Source of the DNA: Thermomicrobiaceae bacterium
GTDB taxonomy: Bacteria; Chloroflexota; Chloroflexia; Thermomicrobiales; Thermomicrobiaceae
DNA length: 64,000 bases
Assembly: GCA_014874455.1 (NCBI GenBank)
Contig: JADBJL010000102.1
Coordinates: 1 to 64,000 of the forward strand
Direction: 5' to 3'
Each line of letters begins with the position of its first letter. Position 1 is the first letter of the stretch. The notes under the pieces were generated by a model. It did no database searches, was not told where the DNA came from, and saw nothing but the letters and a program-made list of their open reading frames with translations. Below, one piece after another: positions 57,194 to 64,000 of this stretch. Position numbers and translations under genes: made by a program.

Positions 57194-57301
57194 ATGGGGC
57201 GGGTACTGCGCACCTGGACGATGGTTCTGCTGGTGATGATCGCGATCTGGCTCGTCCTCTTCCTCGGGGTGACGCTCGGCGGCTGGCGCTTGTTGCCGTA
57301 G
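57194..57301 (+). CDS. 35-aa single-TM small protein
   Basis: SD gaggaggtggcg then ATG; MGRVLRTWTMVLLVMIAIWLVLFLGVTLGGWRLLP; between ykoC and second tenA. Confidence 0.6.
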   Translation: MGRVLRTWTMVLLVMIAIWLVLFLGVTLGGWRLLP

Positions 57302-57372
57302 TGAAGCACGGGCGATGAGCAGGTCGAGACCGGAACGGAGTGAGGCACTGTGCAGCTAGAGGGAGGAACGCC

Positions 57373-58041
57373 GTGAGCAGGCAGTTTACGGGGGAGCTGT
57401 GGCAGTCGATCGAAGGGATCTACCAGGCGATCCTGGCGCATCCGTTCATCCGGGGGTTGACCGATGGCTCGCTGCCGGAGCCGGCCTTCCGGTACTACGT
57501 GGTGCAGGACGCCCTGTACCTGCAGGACTATGCCCGCTGCCTGGCGCTGGCCGGGGCGAAAGCGCCGCTGGACGCCTGGTGCGAGATGTTCGCCGAGCAC
57601 GCCAAGACGGCGCTGGTCGTCGAGCGGTCACTGCACGAGGGGTTCTTCCAGGGCTGGGGCCTGAGCGCGGAGACGGTCTCCCGGACGCCGAAAGCGCCGA
57701 CCAACCTGGCCTATACCTCGTACCTGTTGCGGGTGGCCCATGACCGGCCCTTCGAGGAGGTCGTGGGCGCGGTGCTGCCCTGCTACTGGATCTACTGGGA
57801 GGTGGGGAAGCACCTGGAGCGCGAGGGCTCGCCGCACCCGCTCTACCGGCGCTGGATCGACACCTACGCCTCTGAGGAGTTCGGGACGGTAGTCCAGCAG
57901 GTGCTGGACGTCATGGATCAGGCAGCGGGAGACCTGCCGCAGAGCCGCCGAGCGCGAGTCCAGGAGCACTTCGTCACGACCAGCCGCTACGAGTGGATGT
58001 TCTGGGACGCCGCCTACCGGCAGGAGGCCTGGCCGGTCTGA
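57373..58041 (+). CDS. tenA: Aminopyrimidine aminohydrolase / thiaminase II (TenA_C-like)
   Basis: PAFRYYVVQDALYLQDYARCLALAGAKAP; VLPCYWIYWEVGKHL with conserved Cys. Confidence 0.93.
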   Translation: MSRQFTGELWQSIEGIYQAILAHPFIRGLTDGSLPEPAFRYYVVQDALYLQDYARCLALAGAKAPLDAWCEMFAEHAKTALVVERSLHEGFFQGWGLSAETVSRTPKAPTNLAYTSYLLRVAHDRPFEEVVGAVLPCYWIYWEVGKHLEREGSPHPLYRRWIDTYASEEFGTVVQQVLDVMDQAAGDLPQSRRARVQEHFVTTSRYEWMFWDAAYRQEAWPV

Positions 58042-58189
58042 GCAGCGTCGGCGGGCGGTACCGGCTTGCAGTGGTCACCCAGGTTTCGCATACCCGCATC
58101 CGGAGGATGGCCTTCTGCCTAGAGGCAAGTCATCCGGCAGCCTGGTATATAGCCGGAAGGTCAGGTTCCGAACCTGCCACGACCATTTT

Positions 58190-58217
58190 GTAGGGGCGAC
58201 CGGCCGGTCGCCCCTAC
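58190..58217. repeat. Perfect 28-bp palindrome (possible REP-like element/terminator)
   Basis: gtaggggcgaccggccggtcgcccctac flanked by ttttg and gtttt. Confidence 0.6.
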
Positions 58218-58288
58218 GTTTTGACTAGCACCGATATGAACGTCTGGAAACGGTCGCCGGCCGACATCGCAGCGTGCGGCGCGGCCGA

Positions 58289-58678
58289 TCAGGGCTGAGT
58301 GGGCCGGAGCGGCCGACGGGCGACGGCGAGCCAGTACGGCAGGAAAGCCAGCACATTGAGGAAGGCCAGGGCCATCAGCCAGGCCAGCCGAGAGCTGTCC
58401 GAGAGCTGATCGGAGGGTCGGCTCGTGGCGTCGACCAGTGCCACCACGAGGGCAACCCAGGTGATCAGCAGCGAGGGCACACTAGGGAGCAGGAGCACCC
58501 AGAGCGGGAGGTCATACACGATGCCGCCGGCAAAAGCGCCGGCGACATAGAACACGAAGACGCTCGTCGCGACTGGAAGCACCCAGGTGAGACCAGCGAT
58601 TGCCTGCGTTAGCGTGTCCTTCCGCTGTCGACCAGGTGGAGAAGCTACCATCAGCCCGTACCCGGTACCTGCAGGCAA
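58289..58678 (-). CDS. Hypothetical multi-TM membrane protein
   Basis: Several hydrophobic stretches (WVLPVATSVFVFYVAGAF, LPLWVLLLPSVPSLLITWVALVVAL); start uncertain. Confidence 0.6.
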   Translation of the reverse strand: MPAGTGYGLMVASPPGRQRKDTLTQAIAGLTWVLPVATSVFVFYVAGAFAGGIVYDLPLWVLLLPSVPSLLITWVALVVALVDATSRPSDQLSDSSRLAWLMALAFLNVLAFLPYWLAVARRPLRPTQP

Positions 58679-58697
58679 GGAGCCTGCGCGGCGCCGT

Positions 58698-58922
58698 TCA
58701 GAGCAGCCCCTGGCCCTTCTTCGCCAGCTTCGCCAGCTTGCGCCGTCGCCGGTGCTCCGCCTTGCGCATCTTGGCGCGGCGCTGCTCGCTCTTGCTCACG
58801 AAGTGCCGCTTCGCGCGATAGTCGCGCAGCACGCCGGACTTCTGGAGTTCCTTCGTAAAGCGCTTGAGCAGCGCCTCGAAGCTCTCGTTATCGCGCAGCT
58901 CGACACGTACAGACTTCGCCAC
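58698..58922 (-). CDS. rpsU: 30S ribosomal protein S21
   Basis: VRVELRDNESFEALLKRFTKELQKSGVLRDYRAKRHFVSKSEQRRAKMRKAEHRRRRK. Confidence 0.96.
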   Translation of the reverse strand: MAKSVRVELRDNESFEALLKRFTKELQKSGVLRDYRAKRHFVSKSEQRRAKMRKAEHRRRRKLAKLAKKGQGLL

Positions 58923-59102
58923 TGATGATCACTCTCCCATGAGGTATGATTCGAACCGATCCCAGGTAGCCAGACACTGGCCCGCTGGTCACACCATTCC
59001 AGTATACCATGGAATCAGCCGATCCGCTGCTGTACGTTCAGCGTAGTCGCGGGCGGGCAAGGCCAGACCCGGCCCGCCCGCCCGCGAATCGGCGCAGCGC
59101 CG

Positions 59103-60257
59103 CTATCCTCGCTGGTCGAGCGGGACGAAGCGGCGTTCGCGCTCACCGACGTAACGCGCCTGCGGCCGGATCAACCGGTTGCCGGCCAGTTGCTCGAGCG
59201 TGTGCGCCACCCAGCCCGCTACCCGGCTGATGGCGAAGGCGCCCGGCATCAGGTCGGGCGCGAGGCCCAACCCATAGAGCAGCGGCGCCGAGTAGAACTC
59301 GACATTGGGATAGAGCTTCCGCTCCACGTAGTACGGGTGGTTCGCCGTCACTTCTTCGAGCCGCTCGGCGATCGCATGCCAGGTCGTCTCGCCGGACTCC
59401 TCGGCAACTGCCTTCGACCATCCCATAAGGTGCACTGCCCGCGGGTCGCGTGTGCGGTAGACCCGATGACCGATCCCCATCAGCCGACGCTTGATGCGCA
59501 ACGACTCCTCGACGTACTCGACCACCTTGTCCGGCGACCCGATGGCGAGCAGCATCTCCATCGCGCGCTGGTTCGCCCCGCCGTGCGCGTCACCCTTCAG
59601 TGCCGCCAGCGCCGTCGAGACCGCGGCGTAGAGATCGCCCAGCGCCGAGACGGTTACCCTGAGCGCGAAGGTCGAGGCATTGAAGCTGTGCTCGGCCAGC
59701 AGCACCAGGTAGCAGTTGAACGCGGCTTCCTGGGTCGCAGTCGGCCGCCGGCCATGGAGCATGGACAGGAAGTTGCCGGCCTGGCCCAGCTCCGGATCGG
59801 GCTCGACCGGCTGCTCACTGCGGCGCAACCGGTCGTAGGCGGCCAGCATCGTCGGCATCATCGCGACCAGGCGGAGCCCGCGCCGCAGGATCCCGTCCGG
59901 GCTCAGATCGCGGATCGCCGGGTCAGTCATCCCCAGCGCGGTCACTCCGGCCCGCAGCGCATCGATCGGTTCGCCCGACCTGGGCAGCGCCTCGATGACG
60001 CGTCGCACCTCCTCCGGCATGACGCGATTGGCGGCCAGCTCGCGCTGCAGTGCGGCCAGCTCGTCCCGCGTCGGCAGGTTCCCATGCCAGAGCAGGTAGA
60101 GCACCTCCTCGTAGGTGGCATGACGCGCCAGATCGTCGATACTGTACCCGCGGTAGGAAAGACGGCCGTTGAGCCCGTCGACTTCGCTCAGCGCTGTCTC
60201 GTCGACCACTACCCCCTCGAGCCCTGGCGCAACAACGATAGAACTCAACTGGCTCAT
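59103..60257 (-). CDS. Citrate synthase family protein
   Basis: GRLSYRGYSIDDLARHATYEEVLYLLWHG, HGGANQRAMEML, MGIGHRVYRTRDPRA, GLAPDLMPGAFAISRVAGW. Confidence 0.95.
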   Translation of the reverse strand: MSQLSSIVVAPGLEGVVVDETALSEVDGLNGRLSYRGYSIDDLARHATYEEVLYLLWHGNLPTRDELAALQRELAANRVMPEEVRRVIEALPRSGEPIDALRAGVTALGMTDPAIRDLSPDGILRRGLRLVAMMPTMLAAYDRLRRSEQPVEPDPELGQAGNFLSMLHGRRPTATQEAAFNCYLVLLAEHSFNASTFALRVTVSALGDLYAAVSTALAALKGDAHGGANQRAMEMLLAIGSPDKVVEYVEESLRIKRRLMGIGHRVYRTRDPRAVHLMGWSKAVAEESGETTWHAIAERLEEVTANHPYYVERKLYPNVEFYSAPLLYGLGLAPDLMPGAFAISRVAGWVAHTLEQLAGNRLIRPQARYVGERERRFVPLDQRG

Positions 60258-60412
60258 CGTCTTGCCCCTCTCACTGGTGCCTCTCGCGCACCCTCTCTCG
60301 CGCTCATGCTAACACGACGATACGCGATTGTCATTGATGGAGGTTGATTCAGCTCTGGACGCCTGTCCGGCACATCCGTATACTGTCGTTGCCAGGCCGG
60401 GAGCGCAGGGAG

Positions 60413-60661
60413 ATGATCGAGATCGACGGTGTCGAATATCTCACCGCCCGTGAGGCCGCACACCTGTTGGGCGTCAAGCTGGCGACTCTCTACGCCTACG
60501 CCAGCCGGGGGCGGATCCAGAGCTACCGGCGCGGAGTACGCCGCGAGCGCTTCTACCGGCGCTCGGAGATCGAGGCGCTGCTCCGCCTGCAGCCGGCCGA
60601 GCGCGAGCGCGCCAGCGACGAGCGGCTGCCACCGGCCGAGTCCTGGATCCCGTTCACCTAG
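60413..60661 (+). CDS. MerR/excisionase-type helix-turn-helix protein
   Basis: EYLTAREAAHLLGVKLATLYAYASRGRIQSYRRGVRRERFYRRSEIEALL. Confidence 0.8.
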   Translation: MIEIDGVEYLTAREAAHLLGVKLATLYAYASRGRIQSYRRGVRRERFYRRSEIEALLRLQPAERERASDERLPPAESWIPFT

Positions 60662-61033
60662 ATGCCCGAGCGCAAGCTGTACATCTGGCTCGACAGCGAC
60701 CCGCTGGTACACCCGCCGGATCGGGCAATCGAGGACGTGCCCGGTCGGGCCGACCTCGACCTGCTAGCCGAGGCGATCGCCGCTGGCCGGCTGGGGAAGC
60801 TCCTGCCGCCGAAGCTGGCCATCTCGCCTCACCGGCGCCCGGAGACGCCGGCTGGTTATCGCTCGGTCGATCTCAGCAAACTCCTGCGCGACTACCAGAT
60901 ACCGTACCGGATACGCGTCGAGCTGACCGGCCGGCCACCTCTTGGCAGCCCCGACGAGACCGCGGATAATCAGCCGTCGAAGCGCCGGAGACGAGGGCGA
61001 GCAGCCGATGCACCTGACGCAGAAAGAGCTTGA
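60662..61033 (+). CDS. Hypothetical protein in urease operon
   Basis: ATG immediately after the HTH stop codon; overlaps ureA by 26 nt. Confidence 0.65.
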   Translation: MPERKLYIWLDSDPLVHPPDRAIEDVPGRADLDLLAEAIAAGRLGKLLPPKLAISPHRRPETPAGYRSVDLSKLLRDYQIPYRIRVELTGRPPLGSPDETADNQPSKRRRRGRAADAPDAERA

Positions 61034-61310
61034 CCGGTTGACCATCTTCACCCTGGCCGAACTGGCCCGGCGACGACGCGCCCGCGGGCTCAAGCTCAAC
61101 TACCCGGAGAGCGTGGCCATCATCTGCGACGAGGTCTTCGAGGAGGCACGCGCCGGCCGGCCGTACGACGAGGTGGTGGCGCACGCCTGCTCGGTGCTCA
61201 CCCGCGAGGACGTGCTGCCCGGCGTGCCGGAGATGATCCCCGTGCTCCAGATCGACGCCCTCTTCCCCGACGGCACCCGGCTGGTGACGCTGAGGAACCC
61301 GATCCGATGA
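61008..61310 (+). CDS. ureA: Urease gamma subunit
   Basis: MHLTQKELDRLTIFTLAELARRRRARGLKLNYPESVAIICDEVFEEAR...VLPGVPEMIPVLQIDALFPDGTRLVTLRNPI. Confidence 0.95.
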   Translation: MHLTQKELDRLTIFTLAELARRRRARGLKLNYPESVAIICDEVFEEARAGRPYDEVVAHACSVLTREDVLPGVPEMIPVLQIDALFPDGTRLVTLRNPIR

Positions 61311-61705
61311 GGCTGGACGACCTGCCGCCCGGCGCGATCCTGCCAGCTCCCAGCCCGGTCGAAATCAACGCCGGGCTGCCGGTGACCTGGGTGCGGATCA
61401 CCAACGAGGGCGACGTCCCCGTCCACCTGACGGCGCATTTCCACGTCTTCGAAGCCAATCCCTGGCTCCGCTTCGACCGGCGCAAGGCCTTCGGCATGCG
61501 CCCCGACGTGCCGTCGGGCGGGGCGATCCGGATCGAGCCGGGGCAGACGGTCGACGTGCCCCTCGTGCCGATCGGCGGGCAGCGGGTCGTGCGGGGCTTC
61601 CACGGGCTGGTCGATGGCCCGCTCGATCGGGTCGATGTCGATGCCCTGCTGGAGCGCATGGTCGCCCAGGGGTTCCGGCACGAGCCCGAGGAGCCAGCGG
61701 GGTAG
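61307..61705 (+). CDS. ureB: Urease beta subunit
   Basis: VEINAGLPVTWVRITNEGDVPVHLTAHFHVFEANPWLRFDRRKAFGMRPDVPSGGAIRIEPGQTVDVPLVPIGG. Confidence 0.93.
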   Translation: MRLDDLPPGAILPAPSPVEINAGLPVTWVRITNEGDVPVHLTAHFHVFEANPWLRFDRRKAFGMRPDVPSGGAIRIEPGQTVDVPLVPIGGQRVVRGFHGLVDGPLDRVDVDALLERMVAQGFRHEPEEPAG

Positions 61706-61760
61706 GCGCGGGCCAAGCGCCGCCGGGCGATGGCGAGCCCGGGCTCGCAGGAGGACGACG

Positions 61761-63461
<1,701 letters not shown>

Positions 63462-63527
63462 GTCGGGTTCCAGACAGATGCGTGCATCCAAGGTCGAGCG
63501 CCTGAAGGCGCACGACAGCCGATGCGG

Positions 63528-63764
63528 CTACGGCGCCATGCCCTCGTCCACCCAGCGCCGGAAGAGCTCGACCTGCTCCGGCGGCCAGGGGCCATCACAG
63601 GGCATGGCGCCCTCTTCGAGTTCCTCCAAGATCTTCTTGGCATGGGCCGACACATCCTCGTAGCTGTAGAGGTCGAACAGGAAGCGCATGCTTTGCTGGT
63701 CTTTGTCGCGGAAGAGCGGCCGGATATCGCGGGCGAAGCTGAGGAAGCGGGGTGCGGCGGTCAC
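63528..63764 (-). CDS. Hypothetical protein
   Basis: FARDIRPLFRDKDQQSMRFLFDLYSYEDVSAHAKKILEELEEGAMPCDGPWPPEQVELFRRWVDEGM. Confidence 0.6.
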   Translation of the reverse strand: MTAAPRFLSFARDIRPLFRDKDQQSMRFLFDLYSYEDVSAHAKKILEELEEGAMPCDGPWPPEQVELFRRWVDEGMAP

Positions 63765-63792
63765 TAGGCCCCTCCTTTCGGAGCGATCGAGC

Positions 63793-64000
63793 TCAGTCGT
63801 AGACGCGGATCAGGATATCAGTCGGGTTGAAGGCGTTGCAGGCGTTCTGATCCTGAGGACAGGCGGAGACTGCCACGATCAGATCCATCACCGCCTTGAG
63901 CAAAACGTAGTCGTTCCGTTCCGACAACGGCTCACGGATCTCGAACTCGCCGCGCGCCTTCAGCCCCACGTTCATGAACCAGTTCACCGGGTCGGGGATA
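63793..64000 (-). CDS. C-terminal part of a DUF1989/urea carboxylase-associated-like protein (truncated by window end)
   Basis: NWFMNVGLKARGEFEIREPLSERNDYVLLKAVMDLIVAVSACPQDQNACNAFNPTDILIRVYD. Confidence 0.7.
   Translation of the reverse strand, partial: IPDPVNWFMNVGLKARGEFEIREPLSERNDYVLLKAVMDLIVAVSACPQDQNACNAFNPTDILIRVYD

Overview
GC-rich chromosomal window, probably from a thermophilic Chloroflexota (Thermomicrobia-like); the taxon is inferred from gene content only. Housekeeping blocks: CoA-transferase III, MFS, amidohydrolase, pcm, Dpp-type ABC transporter, rny, spoVS, PHP/PIN-TRAM, ispD-ispF, dtd, hrcA-grpE-dnaK with CIRCE, tmRNA, rpsU, citrate synthase. The most striking part is ~24.5-43.6 kb: a large sulfur-oxidation locus of the sHdr/lipoate-binding-protein type. 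It encodes TusA, two DsrE-like proteins, three LbpA/GcvH-like proteins, a thioredoxin-like protein, HdrC, HdrB, HdrA, an HdrC-HdrB fusion, EtfBA, a membrane cytochrome b/HdrD-like ETF:quinone oxidoreductase and a lipoate ligase. It also contains several uncharacterised small proteins, a CsoR/CstR-family regulator and a Soe/Psr-like molybdopterin oxidoreductase with a fused FeS-NrfD subunit. An almost identical 18-bp pseudo-palindrome overlaps the putative transcription starts of both tusA and the CsoR/CstR-like gene, next to near-consensus promoters, so a thiol/persulfide-responsive repressor circuit is proposed. Other notable elements: a tandem degenerate+complete P-type ATPase with PhoP-box-like motifs, a TPP riboswitch followed by an unlisted 31-aa leader ORF coupled to tenA, a thiamine-precursor ECF cluster with two TenA types and a 35-aa membrane ORF, and a divergent ureABC operon with altered active-site loops. 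All assignments come from reading motifs by eye; no database search was run.
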